Notes: generated by a model not told the origin, from the sequence alone. DNA of 64,000 nucleotides from Actinomyces gerencseriae DSM 6844 (GCF_000429265.1 NZ_KE386873.1:234141-298140); one strand, 5' to 3'. Numbered from the stretch's first letter, positions 1 through 8,957 are shown. Program-made: numbers and translations.

Positions 1-50
1 CATTCAACGACAATACGGGGTGTCGCCTCGAACGTATTCAGGATGATTTC

Positions 51-1352
51 ATGATGGATTCCTCACCAAATTCGAGCGGGGACGGGCTCGCCGCCGACGC
101 GATGCCCGCCCTGCTCGAAGCGCTCGGGGGCGGGCGTCCCGCGCGCACGCCCGTGTGGTTCATGCGCCAGGCGGGGCGGAGCCTGCCGGAGTACCGGGCC
201 CTGCGCGAGCGCACCGGGCTCGACATGCTCGACGCCTGCCTCACCCCCGAGCTCGCGGCCGAGATCACGCTCCAGCCCGTGCGCCGCCATGGGGTGGACG
301 CCGCCGTCTTCTTCTCCGACATCATGGTGCCGTTGCGCCTGGCCGGCCTGGCGGTGCGGATCGAGCCGGGGGTGGGCCCCGTCATCGACGACCCGGTGCG
401 CACTCCCGACGACGTCGCCCGGCTGACCGACCACCGCTACGGCGCCGACGCCGCCGGACGCGCGGGCGCGCTCGCCGTCGAGGCCGGCGTGCGCATCGCC
501 GTCGCCGAGCTCGGCGCCCCCGGCGCACCGGGCGACCGCGAGGCGCTCGACGAACGCGCCCGCGCCGGGCTCGCCGAGTCGCGCGGACGGGCCGCGTGGA
601 CTCCTCTCATCGGCTTCTGCGGGGCTCCCTTCACTCTGGCCGCCTACCTCGTCGAGGGCCGCCCGAGCCGGGACCACCTGGCGGCGCGCACCCTCATGCA
701 CGCCGACCCCGCCGCCTGGGAGAGGCTCATGACCTGGTGCGCCCGGGTGACCGGAGCCTTCATCGCCGCCCAGATCCGAGCCGGGGCCAGCGCCGCCCAG
801 CTCTTCGACTCCTGGGCAGGGGCCCTATCGCCCGCGGATTACCGCGAACGGGCGGCTCCCTACTCCGCGCTGGCGCTGGGAATCGCTCGTGAGGCCGTCT
901 CGCCCACCACCGGCGGGAGCGTCCCGCTGCTCCACTTCGGCACGGGCACGGCTCGCATCCTGACGGACATGCGGGGCGCGGGGGCCGACGGCGGGTGCGC
1001 CGTCGGGATCGACGACCGCACGGACCTGACCTGGGCCATCGACGAGCTGCGCGCCGCCGACGGGGGGCGGTTCGCCGAGCGGCACCCGCACCGGCGCCGA
1101 GGACCGGTCGTCGTCCAGGGCAACCTCGACCCGGCCCTCCTGGCCGCCCCCTGGGAGATCCTGGCGCCCGCCATCGACGCCTGCCTGGAGGCGGGGCGCG
1201 CCGCCGACGGCCACGTCGTCAACCTCGGCCACGGCGTGCCGCCGAGCACGGATCCGGATGTGCTCACCCGCGCGGTGGCCCGCGTGCACGGCTCGGAGGA
1301 GTGGGAGCGCGTCGCGCTCGCCGGCTGGGACGGGGCGGCGCGCTCCGGCTAG
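51..1352 (+). CDS. hemE: Uroporphyrinogen decarboxylase
   Basis: Cytosolic enzyme that decarboxylates the four acetate side chains of uroporphyrinogen III to give coproporphyrinogen III. The 433-residue product has the family N-terminal signature RTPVWFMRQAGRSLPEYR (about residues 33-50) and the FFSDIMVPL segment, whose Asp (about residue 90) corresponds to the catalytic Asp. It also has the FCGAPFTLAAYLVEG and FDSWAGALSP blocks and a C-terminal NLGHGVPPSTDPD block. It is longer than the usual 340-360 residues because of an N-terminal tail and an Ala/Arg-rich insert near residues 145-180. It is the first gene of the heme cluster here, but two opposite-strand genes separate it from hemY. Confidence 0.97.
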   Translation: MMDSSPNSSGDGLAADAMPALLEALGGGRPARTPVWFMRQAGRSLPEYRALRERTGLDMLDACLTPELAAEITLQPVRRHGVDAAVFFSDIMVPLRLAGLAVRIEPGVGPVIDDPVRTPDDVARLTDHRYGADAAGRAGALAVEAGVRIAVAELGAPGAPGDREALDERARAGLAESRGRAAWTPLIGFCGAPFTLAAYLVEGRPSRDHLAARTLMHADPAAWERLMTWCARVTGAFIAAQIRAGASAAQLFDSWAGALSPADYRERAAPYSALALGIAREAVSPTTGGSVPLLHFGTGTARILTDMRGAGADGGCAVGIDDRTDLTWAIDELRAADGGRFAERHPHRRRGPVVVQGNLDPALLAAPWEILAPAIDACLEAGRAADGHVVNLGHGVPPSTDPDVLTRAVARVHGSEEWERVALAGWDGAARSG

Positions 1353-1374
1353 GACGGGGCGGCGCGCTCCGGCC
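1328..1374 (+). repeat. 24-bp tandem duplication across the hemE stop codon
   Basis: A 24-bp unit starting GGACGGGGCGGCGCGC occurs twice in direct succession. The first copy encodes the last residues of HemE (WDGAARSG) and its stop; the second is non-coding. It looks like a recent slippage duplication and has no evident function. Confidence 0.75.
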
Positions 1375-1377
1375 GCG

Positions 1378-1446
1378 ACGAGTCGGGCATTTCGGCGCGA
1401 GGCCGACGACGGCGTCGTCCGACTCGTCCCGGAATGCCCGACTCGT
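1378..1446. repeat. Long imperfect hairpin, copy 1 of a dispersed family
   Basis: Arms at 1378-1395 and 1429-1446 pair at 17 of 18 positions, and the interior continues as an imperfect stem around CGACGACGGCGTCGTC. The core (CATTTCGGCGCGAG, then CCGACGACG) recurs at 54159 and 61078. It lies between the convergent ends of hemE and the SGNH hydrolase gene, so it could serve as a bidirectional terminator, although there is no T-run. Confidence 0.7.
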
Positions 1447-1478
1447 GATTCCTGTAGCCGGACGCGGCGCCGTCGGAT

Positions 1479-1530
1479 CGATCTCGAGCCGGAACTGAAC
1501 CGATCTCGATGCGGAACTCGACCGATCTCG
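1479..1530. repeat. CGATCTCG repeats at 22-bp period, locus 1
   Basis: CGATCTCG starts at 1479, 1501 and 1523, exactly 22 bp apart, with GGAAC in the same phase in each spacer. The same arrangement occurs at 24005, 42127, 54265, 60616 and 61188. It is non-coding and sits in a convergent intergenic gap beside a hairpin. Confidence 0.85.
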
Positions 1531-1548
1531 GCGTAGCGAGCGGTATGG

Positions 1549-4089
1549 CTATTCGACTCGGCTACGACGACGGACATGCAGCGCGACGGCGGCGCTGACG
1601 ACGACCGCCAGGGCCGCGGCGATCGGGACCGCGGCGGAGGCTCCGAGACCCGTGCGGGCGAGCGCGGCGGGTCCCCCCGCGGTGCTCGGGGTGGCGGTGG
1701 GCGGGACGATGGCCGGGGTCCCACGACCCCCGGACTCGCCCAGCACGCCGGAGGCCCCGTCGGATGCGGCATCGGCCGGATCTGGCACGGCGCCCGCCGA
1801 ATCGGCCGCGGGCGCGGCGCTAATGGGAGCAGCGGGATCGGCCGTGGGCGCGGGCGGCTGCGCACCGCCGGCGACCTCACCGACGCCGGCCTCATCCTGG
1901 GTGGGGAGGCCGGGGGCGGGGTCGCACTCGTCCCCGATGCCATCGGAGTCGTAGTCGGTCTGCCCCCAGTTGTAGACGTCGGGGCAGTTGTCCGACTCCC
2001 TCGGGGTCTGGTCGCCGTCATCGGTCACCATGATCGAGGCGGTGGCCGTCGAGCTCCGCCCATCCGACTGAGTCGCGCGCACCCCGACGACGCCGTCGAG
2101 CTCGTCGGCGAAGACGTGCTCGACCTTGGGCGCGGTGGTGGTCTGGTCGAAGGCGCCGTCGCCGTCGAAGTCCCACTCGTAGGAGACGATCCGGCCGCTC
2201 GTGGCGTAGGACGCCGCCGCGTCGATGGTCAGCGGGTCACCGGCCCGGATGACGTAGTCCCCCTGGATCCAGGCGAAGGGCTTGGACTGCTCGGCCGTCA
2301 GGGCATCGCCGATCAGGTCGGGCAGCCCATCGGGGGAGGCGGAGTCCACCACGTCCGCCGCGTCCACCACGCCGCTGCCGCCCGCGGACGCCAGGGTTCT
2401 GAAGGACTCGGAGAAATCGGAGGCTCCCGGGCCCGCGGCGCCGGAGGTGTCGATGGCGTGGATGCGGACCGGATCGGCCGCGTAGGCGGCATGGGCCACC
2501 GAGGCCGCGGTGTCACCGGTGCCGGGCTCGGGGTCGGCGGCCGGGCGGTCCCCGATGACGACCACCTCCTTCCTCACCCCGGACCGCCAGTCCAGCCCCA
2601 CGGCCTCCATGATGCCCGAGTAGACGGGGGCGCTCGCGGCGCCGGATGCGTCCGGCGTGCTCGCAGCGCCCCGGGAGGCGGAGTCGCCCCGGGAGGCGGA
2701 ATCGCCCGGCGTGCTCCCAGCGCCCGGCGTGCCGGAATCACCGGGTGCCCCGGATGCGCCGTCGCTTTCGAGGGCCAGGGCGTCCAGTCCGTTCTCGATG
2801 GCGGTCGCGTCGGAGGTGAAGTCCACGTCGGTGCGCGCCGGCCGGCCGTTCGGATCGTCCTGGGAACGGCCCGCGTAGGACACCAGGGCGAAGCGGCAGG
2901 AGGATGAGGACGCCGCGGCCCTCTCGGCGATAGAGCGCATATTGGTGCGCATGGCGGCCACGTCGTCTCCCATCGAGCCCGCGCCGCTCACCGCGAAGAC
3001 CACATCGAGACCCGCACTGGCGGGCGCGACGGGCCTGGCGTTGCCGGGCACGCCCACCTCGTCCTCGATCAGCTCGGCGATCCGCTCGTGACCGATCTTA
3101 TTGGGGCGGTAGAACATGCTGGAGTCGAGGCTGGCATGCGACGCGGTCCTCCCGTCCTCGTCCAGGGACCCCTCGGTCTCCAGGAACTCGTTGATCCATC
3201 GGTACTCGTTCCGTCCGGCGGCCAACGGATCGGGCTCATGACCGGAGAAGGCGGTCATCGTGGAATCGATGTAGGTGACCTTCAGGGTGCTCGAGTGCGC
3301 GGTGTTCCACTCGTCCACGAGGGCGGACTGGGACTCCCTGGCCCTCTCGCTCAGGCTTCGCACCCCCGTTCCGGCGCCGTAGCTCGCCCCGCCCGCGCCG
3401 GCGAGCACGTACTCCTTGCTGCCCATGGACAGATACGGGTAGCCGACCAGCACCACCTGCGCGCCGTCGGCCAGCTTGGCGTCGAGCTTCTCCAGGATGC
3501 TCCGGGTCTGCGACCTCACGCTCGGCACGGCCACGCCGCCCTCGACGGCCTCGCTCTCCAGACGGCTGTCGGCCGTCTGGACGGTCTCCCGGCAGCCCGA
3601 TGCGCTGCGGAGTCCGACCATGAAGCACCGCTTCACGATGTCCGGGAAGTGCACGTCGTTGCCGCCGATCGTGAGCATCACCAGGTCGGTGTCGGACGGC
3701 ATCTCGCCGATCTGCTCATTGATGACGTCGCCGGTCGTGCTGCTGCTGTGAGCGAGATTCGTCAGAGTCGCGTGCGCGCCCCGCTCGTTGAGCCAGTCCA
3801 CGTAATGATGCGCCCAGCTATTGCGACTGCGGTACGCCTTGCCGCCCGGATCGTCCGGGTCCTCGGCCTCGTAGTCCCCGGCGCCGCTGCCGGCCGAGTA
3901 GGAGTCCCCGAGCAGGGCGACGTTCAGCGTCACGTCCTGCTGCCCGGCATCCACCGCCTGCGCCGGCGCCTGGAGCGGGGGCGGACTCAGAATGCTCAGG
4001 CTCAGAAGGCCCAGGAGGCTCAGGAGAGCGGGAGCCGACAGGACGAGGGGGAGCACCGGGAGGGGACGCGCGCGTTTCATGATGTTCAT
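1549..4089 (-). CDS. Cell-wall-anchored SGNH/GDSL hydrolase with VWA-like, PKD and thrombospondin-3 segments
   Basis: Predicted secreted, wall-attached esterase or lipase of 846 residues. Residues 1-46 are a signal peptide. The GDSY block with nucleophile Ser63 and the IGGNDVHF block (about 138-146) mark an SGNH hydrolase. A von Willebrand A-like domain starts near residue 360 (DVVFAVSGAGSM), but the first MIDAS Asp is replaced by Ser. A Ser/Gly/Pro-rich insert follows. A PKD domain (EWDFDGDG) spans about 606-693, and a calcium-binding type-3 thrombospondin repeat (DNCPDVYNW, then DYDSDGIGDECDP) about 698-728. The C terminus has LARTG (810-814), a hydrophobic segment and an RRRSR tail. This is an LAxTG-type sorting signal, in known cases recognised by class E sortases. 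The substrate is unknown. Confidence 0.88.
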   Translation of the reverse strand: MNIMKRARPLPVLPLVLSAPALLSLLGLLSLSILSPPPLQAPAQAVDAGQQDVTLNVALLGDSYSAGSGAGDYEAEDPDDPGGKAYRSRNSWAHHYVDWLNERGAHATLTNLAHSSSTTGDVINEQIGEMPSDTDLVMLTIGGNDVHFPDIVKRCFMVGLRSASGCRETVQTADSRLESEAVEGGVAVPSVRSQTRSILEKLDAKLADGAQVVLVGYPYLSMGSKEYVLAGAGGASYGAGTGVRSLSERARESQSALVDEWNTAHSSTLKVTYIDSTMTAFSGHEPDPLAAGRNEYRWINEFLETEGSLDEDGRTASHASLDSSMFYRPNKIGHERIAELIEDEVGVPGNARPVAPASAGLDVVFAVSGAGSMGDDVAAMRTNMRSIAERAAASSSSCRFALVSYAGRSQDDPNGRPARTDVDFTSDATAIENGLDALALESDGASGAPGDSGTPGAGSTPGDSASRGDSASRGAASTPDASGAASAPVYSGIMEAVGLDWRSGVRKEVVVIGDRPAADPEPGTGDTAASVAHAAYAADPVRIHAIDTSGAAGPGASDFSESFRTLASAGGSGVVDAADVVDSASPDGLPDLIGDALTAEQSKPFAWIQGDYVIRAGDPLTIDAAASYATSGRIVSYEWDFDGDGAFDQTTTAPKVEHVFADELDGVVGVRATQSDGRSSTATASIMVTDDGDQTPRESDNCPDVYNWGQTDYDSDGIGDECDPAPGLPTQDEAGVGEVAGGAQPPAPTADPAAPISAAPAADSAGAVPDPADAASDGASGVLGESGGRGTPAIVPPTATPSTAGGPAALARTGLGASAAVPIAAALAVVVSAAVALHVRRRSRVE

Positions 4090-4238
4090 CAGGGACCTTT
4101 CAGGGGCGGCGGGAGCGGCAGGAGCGAACGAGGAGCAGCGAGGACGAGAGGACCAACAGGAGCGGAGGAGACGAATGGGAGGCTATGGGAGGCAGAAGGG
4201 GACGACGTCGGCGACCGACCCCGCCCTCGCCGCTGCCG

Positions 4239-4871
4239 CTAATAGAGGAGCTCGACCAGGACGAGCGTGTAGAGCGGATCCGACGACGGGGCCTCCGGGT
4301 ACCGAGTGATCGAGAGACGAATCCTGCTGCCCTTCAGGGGACCGGGCCTGCTACCGGTCCACAATGAGGGCAGAAGGTCCGGATCGGCGGTCCACCCCTG
4401 CTCCTGGGCGTAGGCCGCCAGGCGACTCATGAGGTCCTTCGAGGTGGACCCCTCGTCGCGGAAGCAGCGGACCAGGCACATCGACGAGGTGCACTCGGTC
4501 GAGAACCAGCCGCTCGGCTCGGACTCCTCGATCCCGAAGGCCTGCAGACCCAGGAGCACCGTCGAGGCCATCGGGTCGGCCTTCAGCGCCCGCAGCTTGA
4601 CCGCGTCCTCGGCGAAGTACCCCGTGGGGCCGTACATCCAGCAGGCGCCCCCCGCCGCGACAGCCGCACCGCCCAGCAGGCACCCCAGCACACGCCTGCG
4701 CGACGGTCTTCCGCCCGCGCGAGGGGCCAGGGGGGCCGACAGCACCGGGGGCGCCGGGAACGGCGGAGGGGCAGAGACCGCCGCAGACGCGGAAACCGCG
4801 CTCCTGGGCGCATCGTCGGGAAGCGATTCGTCGTCATGGTAGGCGGAATTATCAGGAGTCAGGGAACTCAC
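4239..4871 (-). CDS. Hypothetical membrane-anchored protein
   Basis: 210-residue protein with no family I recognise. The first 60 residues are Ser/Pro/Ala-rich and probably disordered. An RRRVLGCLLGG segment then leads into a single hydrophobic stretch (about residues 62-80). The remaining 130 residues form a small extracytoplasmic domain with two Cys in CTSSMCLVRC. The topology suggests an N-in anchored surface protein. It lies 150 bp upstream of the SGNH hydrolase gene on the same strand and may be co-transcribed with it. Together the two genes interrupt the heme cluster. Confidence 0.7.
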   Translation of the reverse strand: MSSLTPDNSAYHDDESLPDDAPRSAVSASAAVSAPPPFPAPPVLSAPLAPRAGGRPSRRRVLGCLLGGAAVAAGGACWMYGPTGYFAEDAVKLRALKADPMASTVLLGLQAFGIEESEPSGWFSTECTSSMCLVRCFRDEGSTSKDLMSRLAAYAQEQGWTADPDLLPSLWTGSRPGPLKGSRIRLSITRYPEAPSSDPLYTLVLVELLY

Positions 4872-5086
4872 CCCTGAAAACTAACGAACCGACTACGCAG
4901 CGTCAATGCCCGTATCGGCACGCCTCCGACAGCGTATTCTCAGCGGGTCCCCAGCGCGTCGTCAGCGCCGCCGCCCATTGTGTGCCCGGCCCTCGCAATG
5001 GCACCGGTACAGTCTCCGGTTGAGGACGCCCGCGACGTCCTCAACCGCTTCGGGACCGTTCCACGCCCGGGTTCCATGCGCGTTCC

Positions 5087-5122
5087 GCACATCTCGCACA
5101 TTCTGCACATTCTGCACATTCC
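5087..5122 (+). repeat. Four tandem 9-bp GCACATTCT units before hemY
   Basis: Four units (GCACATCTC, GCACATTCT, GCACATTCT, GCACATTCC) run directly up to an ATG at 5123. If translation starts at the downstream ATG (5138), the repeats lie in the 5' leader. Slippage would then change leader length in 9-bp steps. Confidence 0.75.
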
Positions 5123-5137
5123 ATGCACAGGACGATC

Positions 5138-6970
5138 ATGACGCCTCACCCTGACTCCCCCGGCGCATCGCCGCGATCGGTCACAACCCGCGCCGAGATC
5201 GGTTCGGCACCGTCCCGGCGCTCCGACCACCCGACCGCCGGGACGTCCGTCCAGCACCGGGATGCGCTCGTCGTCGGCGGCGGCGTCGCCGGCCTGACGG
5301 CGGCCTGGGAACTGACCCGCGCGGGACTGCGGCCGCTCGTGGTCGAGGCCCGCGGCTACACCGGCGGGCTCGTCGCCGCGGGCGTGCTCGCCGGGGTGCG
5401 CGTGGACCTGGGGGCGGAGGGCTTCGCCGTACGGGGCGACGCCGTCACGAGCATGGTCGACGCCCTCGGCCTGGAGATCGTCGGCCCCGCGGGCGGCGGG
5501 GCCGGGCTCTTCCTGCCCCCGGGCCCGGGCGAGCCGGTCCCCGACGACGACCCCGCCCGCGGGTGGAGACTGCACCGCTTCGTCCGCGATGCCCTCCTCG
5601 GGATCCCCGCCCGCCCCCTCGCCGACGACGTCGTCGCCATCATCGGCGCAGCGGCCGCCGAGCGGGCCGCCCGAGACTCTCGCCTGGGAGATGCCGGCAC
5701 TCGCCCCGGCGACCCGACGGACCTGGCGTCCTTCGTGCGCACGCGCATGGGCGACGGCGCGCTCGACCGCCTCGTGAGCCCCATCGTCTCGGGCATCTAC
5801 TCCAGGGACCCGGCGGTGCTCGCCGCGGACGCGGTCCTGCCGGGGCTGCGAGAGGCCACCGCCCGGCTCGGCTCCCTGCAGGCCGCGGTCGGCGAGGCCC
5901 TGGAGCGGCGGCGCGCCCGCGGGCGGGGCCGGAGCACGGCGGACGCGACGACCGCGGGCGGGCTCACGCGCCTGACCGACGCCCTGCGCTCCTCAGTCGA
6001 GGCCGCGGGGGGCGATGTGCTCACGCGCACGGGCGCGCAGTGGCTGCGACCCGCCGTCGGCGAGCCCGCCACCGGTCTGCGCGCCGACGAGCCCGGCGGC
6101 GCACCCGTCGGCGTGGAGGACGGCGGCGTGATCCCCTGGGACGTGGCCGTCGCCCCCACGGGTCGTGGCGCGACCCCCTCGGACGAGCCGGTCCCCATCG
6201 GTCCCGTCCGCATCGTGCGCGCGCCCCGAGTCGTGCTGGCATGCTCGGCGCCCGCCGCTCTGCGGCTGCTCGCCGGCGCCGGCGCCGTGGATGGCGCGGA
6301 GGGGGGCGAAGGACTCCGCGACGGCCCCGGAGTTCTCGGAGGCCCTGGAGGCTCTGGCGAGGGCCGGTGCCGCACGGACCCGACGGCACCGATCGGCGCC
6401 CCGATCGCCCGCTTCATGCTGGCGGTGCGCGCCCCGGAGCTGGCGGGCGCGCCGATGGGCTCGGGCCTGCTGGTGGCGAACGCCGGCGGGGATCGCCCGG
6501 TGCGCGCCAAGGCCCTGTCGCACCTGAATGTGAAATGGCCGTGGATCGGGACGGAGCTGGCCGCCCTGCACGGCCCGGACGCTCATGCGCTGCGCCTCTC
6601 CTACGGGCGCCTCGGCGAATCGCGCCCCGAGGTGGACCTGGATCTCGCGCTGGCCGACGTCCGGGCCCTGACCGGCGTGCGGATCGACCCGTCCGACGTC
6701 ATCGACTCGGCACTGGTGCGGTGGGACGACGCACTGCCACCGGCCACCTCCGAGCACCGCGAGCGCGTCCTGCGCCTGCGCTCCCGGGTCCGGTCGCTGC
6801 CGGGGCTCGCGCTCACGGGGGCGTGGGTGGCCGGCACGGGGGTCGCCGCCGTCGTCGAGGACGCCCGTCGCCAGGCCGGTGCCGTGACCGCCGGCGGCGC
6901 GGGTAGCCTGCACGCGCCCCTCATGACCCCCGCCGCCCCGGCGCCTCTCGTTGGAAGGAGACACCTGTGA
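5138..6970 (+). CDS. hemY: Protoporphyrinogen/coproporphyrinogen III oxidase, FAD-dependent
   Basis: FAD enzyme that oxidises the porphyrinogen ring. In actinobacteria this family normally makes coproporphyrin III for the coproporphyrin-dependent heme route. The Rossmann motif ALVVGGGVAGLTAAWELTRAG with VVEA follows a 40-residue tail, and SPIVSGIYSRDP and the C-terminal LTGAWVAGTGVAAVVEDA block are typical. At 610 residues it exceeds the usual 450-500 because of Gly/Ala-rich inserts near residues 300-420. The start at 5138 is preferred because AGGA lies 6 bases upstream; an ATG at 5123 in the same frame has no Shine-Dalgarno. The stop overlaps the hemC GTG by 4 bases. No hemQ or hemH is present in the window. 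Confidence 0.93.
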   Translation: MTPHPDSPGASPRSVTTRAEIGSAPSRRSDHPTAGTSVQHRDALVVGGGVAGLTAAWELTRAGLRPLVVEARGYTGGLVAAGVLAGVRVDLGAEGFAVRGDAVTSMVDALGLEIVGPAGGGAGLFLPPGPGEPVPDDDPARGWRLHRFVRDALLGIPARPLADDVVAIIGAAAAERAARDSRLGDAGTRPGDPTDLASFVRTRMGDGALDRLVSPIVSGIYSRDPAVLAADAVLPGLREATARLGSLQAAVGEALERRRARGRGRSTADATTAGGLTRLTDALRSSVEAAGGDVLTRTGAQWLRPAVGEPATGLRADEPGGAPVGVEDGGVIPWDVAVAPTGRGATPSDEPVPIGPVRIVRAPRVVLACSAPAALRLLAGAGAVDGAEGGEGLRDGPGVLGGPGGSGEGRCRTDPTAPIGAPIARFMLAVRAPELAGAPMGSGLLVANAGGDRPVRAKALSHLNVKWPWIGTELAALHGPDAHALRLSYGRLGESRPEVDLDLALADVRALTGVRIDPSDVIDSALVRWDDALPPATSEHRERVLRLRSRVRSLPGLALTGAWVAGTGVAAVVEDARRQAGAVTAGGAGSLHAPLMTPAAPAPLVGRRHL

Positions 6971-8025
6971 CAGAACCCGCGGCCAGGACCGTCAGACTCG
7001 GCACGCGCGGCTCGGCGCTCGCCATCACCCAGTCCGGGCTCGTCGCCCACATGATCGCGCAGCGAGCGGCGGAGCTCGGCCTCGATCTCGCCGTCAAGAT
7101 CGTCGAGATCCGCACCCAGGGCGACGTGGACCCGAGTGCGCTGACGCGGCTCGGAGGCATCGGGGCATTCGCGACGGCACTGCGCGAGGCGCTGCTCGAC
7201 GGCGACTGCGACCTGGCGGTCCACTCCTTCAAGGACCTGCCCACGGCGCCCGTGCCAGGGCTGCGCATCGCCGCTGCGCCGCTGCGCGAGGATCCGCGCG
7301 ACGCCCTGTGCACAGTGGGCGGTGCGGACGGGAGGCGCCTGTCCGAGCTGGCGCCCGGGGCGCGCATCGGGACGGGGTCGCCGCGGCGGGCCGCCCAGCT
7401 GCTGGCCGCCCGCCCGGACCTGCGGATCGTGCCGATGCGCGGCAACGTGCCCACGCGCTTGTCGCGGGTCCTCGGGAGGGGAGTGCGGGAGGACGGTCCG
7501 ATGGGAGCGGCGCGCGAGCCGGACCTCGACGGCGTCGTCCTCGCACTGGCGGGTCTGCGGCGCCTCGAGCTGGGCGGTCATGTCAGCGAGATCCTGCCGG
7601 CCGGCACGGGAACGGGGCCCTCCGTCATGGTGCCGGCCGCGGGCCAGGGCGCACTCGCCGTGGAGACCCGTGAGGACCTGGAGCGGGAGGACCCCGAGCT
7701 GGCGCAGGTCCTGACCCACATCGACAGCCCCGGCACCCGCGCGGCCGTCACTGCCGAGCGCGCGGTGCTGGCCCGACTCGGAGCGGGATGCGCCGCACCG
7801 GTGGGCGTCCTGGCCGCGCCGGCCGTGGCGGGCGGCGACACCCTGCGTCTGGAGGCGGTGGTGGCCTCGCTCGACGGGCGCACCGTGGTGCGCGAGTCGG
7901 CGATGGCGCACCTGGACGAGGCCGGGGCGCTGGGCGAACGCGTCGCGCAGGCCCTGCTCGCGGCGGGCGCCGCGTCGGTCGCGGATCTGCGGGCGGGCAC
8001 TCCGACCAGGGGGGACCTGCGGTGA
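6967..8025 (+). CDS. hemC: Hydroxymethylbilane synthase (porphobilinogen deaminase)
   Basis: Condenses four porphobilinogen molecules into hydroxymethylbilane. The 352-residue protein starts with VRLGTRGSALAITQSG and carries the HSFKDLPT block and the RIGTGSPRRAAQL substrate-binding segment. Cys275 in LGAGCAAPVG is the attachment site of the dipyrromethane cofactor. GTG start with GGAAGGAG 8 bases upstream; the GTGA overlap with hemY indicates translational coupling. A short insert (GRGVREDGPMGAAREPD) near residue 175 is unusual but lies in a loop region. Confidence 0.97.
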   Translation: MTEPAARTVRLGTRGSALAITQSGLVAHMIAQRAAELGLDLAVKIVEIRTQGDVDPSALTRLGGIGAFATALREALLDGDCDLAVHSFKDLPTAPVPGLRIAAAPLREDPRDALCTVGGADGRRLSELAPGARIGTGSPRRAAQLLAARPDLRIVPMRGNVPTRLSRVLGRGVREDGPMGAAREPDLDGVVLALAGLRRLELGGHVSEILPAGTGTGPSVMVPAAGQGALAVETREDLEREDPELAQVLTHIDSPGTRAAVTAERAVLARLGAGCAAPVGVLAAPAVAGGDTLRLEAVVASLDGRTVVRESAMAHLDEAGALGERVAQALLAAGAASVADLRAGTPTRGDLR

Positions 8026-8957
8026 CCGGCCCAGCCGCGGGCCCCGCCTCGCCCCAGGCCGCCAGCCCCGCTGGTCCCAACTCGTCCTCCGAGCCCACGG
8101 TCCCTGCCTCGTCCGAGGCCGCCAGCCCCACGGGCTCCTCCCGGGCCGCCGGAGCCCCGAGCGGCGTAGCCTCCGCCTCTCCCACGGGACGCGGCGGCCC
8201 GCTGGACGGCCGCCGCATTCTGCTTCCGCGGGTCAAGGACGAGGACGCGCTGGCCGCCGCACTGCGCGCCGCGGGAGCCGAGGTCGACACGATCGAGGCG
8301 ACCCGCGCCATCGCCGGGCCGTCCGAGCCGCGCGCCCGCGCGGAGGCGGCGCTGGCGACGGGCGCCTACGCCTGGCTCATCGTGTCCTCGCCACGCGCAC
8401 TCGACTACGTCGACCTGACGGGGCTTCCGACCGGTACGGGCCTGGCGGTCGTCGGCCCCGCCACCGCTCGCCGCGTCGCACGGGTCATCGGGCGCCGGGC
8501 CGACCTCGTGGCAGGGGGCTCCTCGGCCGCCCTCCTGGAACTCACTCCCCTGTCGAACGGTCCGGCACCGGGCGCCGCCGGAGCGGCGAGACGGATCCTG
8601 CTGCCGGGCTCCGCGCTGCGCAGCACCACCCTGGTCGACGGGCTGACCGAGGTCGGCTGGGAGGTGGATGCGGTGCCGGTCTACACGATGGAATCGCTGA
8701 GTCCCGCGGAGCTGCCCGACGGCTTCGCCCAGCGCTGGTCGGACGGGGTTTTCGACGCCGTCGTGCTCACGGCCGGCTCCTCCAGCCGAGCGCTGGCCGA
8801 GCTGGTCGGACCGCCGCCGGTCTCCACACGAGTGGTGGCGCTCGGGCGCCCGACAGCCGCGTCCGCCGGCGAGGCCGGTTTCGTCGTGGACGCCGTCGCC
8901 GCCTCCCCCACCCCGCCCGGCGTTCGCGCCGCCGCCATCGCCGCACTGTTCCCCTGA
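8022..8957 (+). CDS. hemD: Uroporphyrinogen-III synthase
   Basis: Closes hydroxymethylbilane into uroporphyrinogen III with inversion of ring D. The GTG at 8022 overlaps the hemC stop (GTGA), which fixes the start. The first 60 residues are a low-complexity Ala/Ser/Pro tail; the HemD fold starts at GPLDGRRILLPR. Later blocks LIVSSPRALDYV, VVGPATARR, ILLPGSALRSTTLVDGL and DAVVLTAGSSSRAL match the two-lobed HemD family, which is poorly conserved in sequence. Total 311 residues. Identification rests on these blocks and on the hemC-hemD-hemB order. Confidence 0.93.
   Translation: MTGPAAGPASPQAASPAGPNSSSEPTVPASSEAASPTGSSRAAGAPSGVASASPTGRGGPLDGRRILLPRVKDEDALAAALRAAGAEVDTIEATRAIAGPSEPRARAEAALATGAYAWLIVSSPRALDYVDLTGLPTGTGLAVVGPATARRVARVIGRRADLVAGGSSAALLELTPLSNGPAPGAAGAARRILLPGSALRSTTLVDGLTEVGWEVDAVPVYTMESLSPAELPDGFAQRWSDGVFDAVVLTAGSSSRALAELVGPPPVSTRVVALGRPTAASAGEAGFVVDAVAASPTPPGVRAAAIAALFP

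Noticed and set aside
3088-4242. Long plus-strand open frame opposite the SGNH hydrolase gene
   Set aside because: It lacks motifs and is explained by GC-biased codon use of the minus-strand gene, which has a signal peptide, catalytic motifs and a sorting signal.
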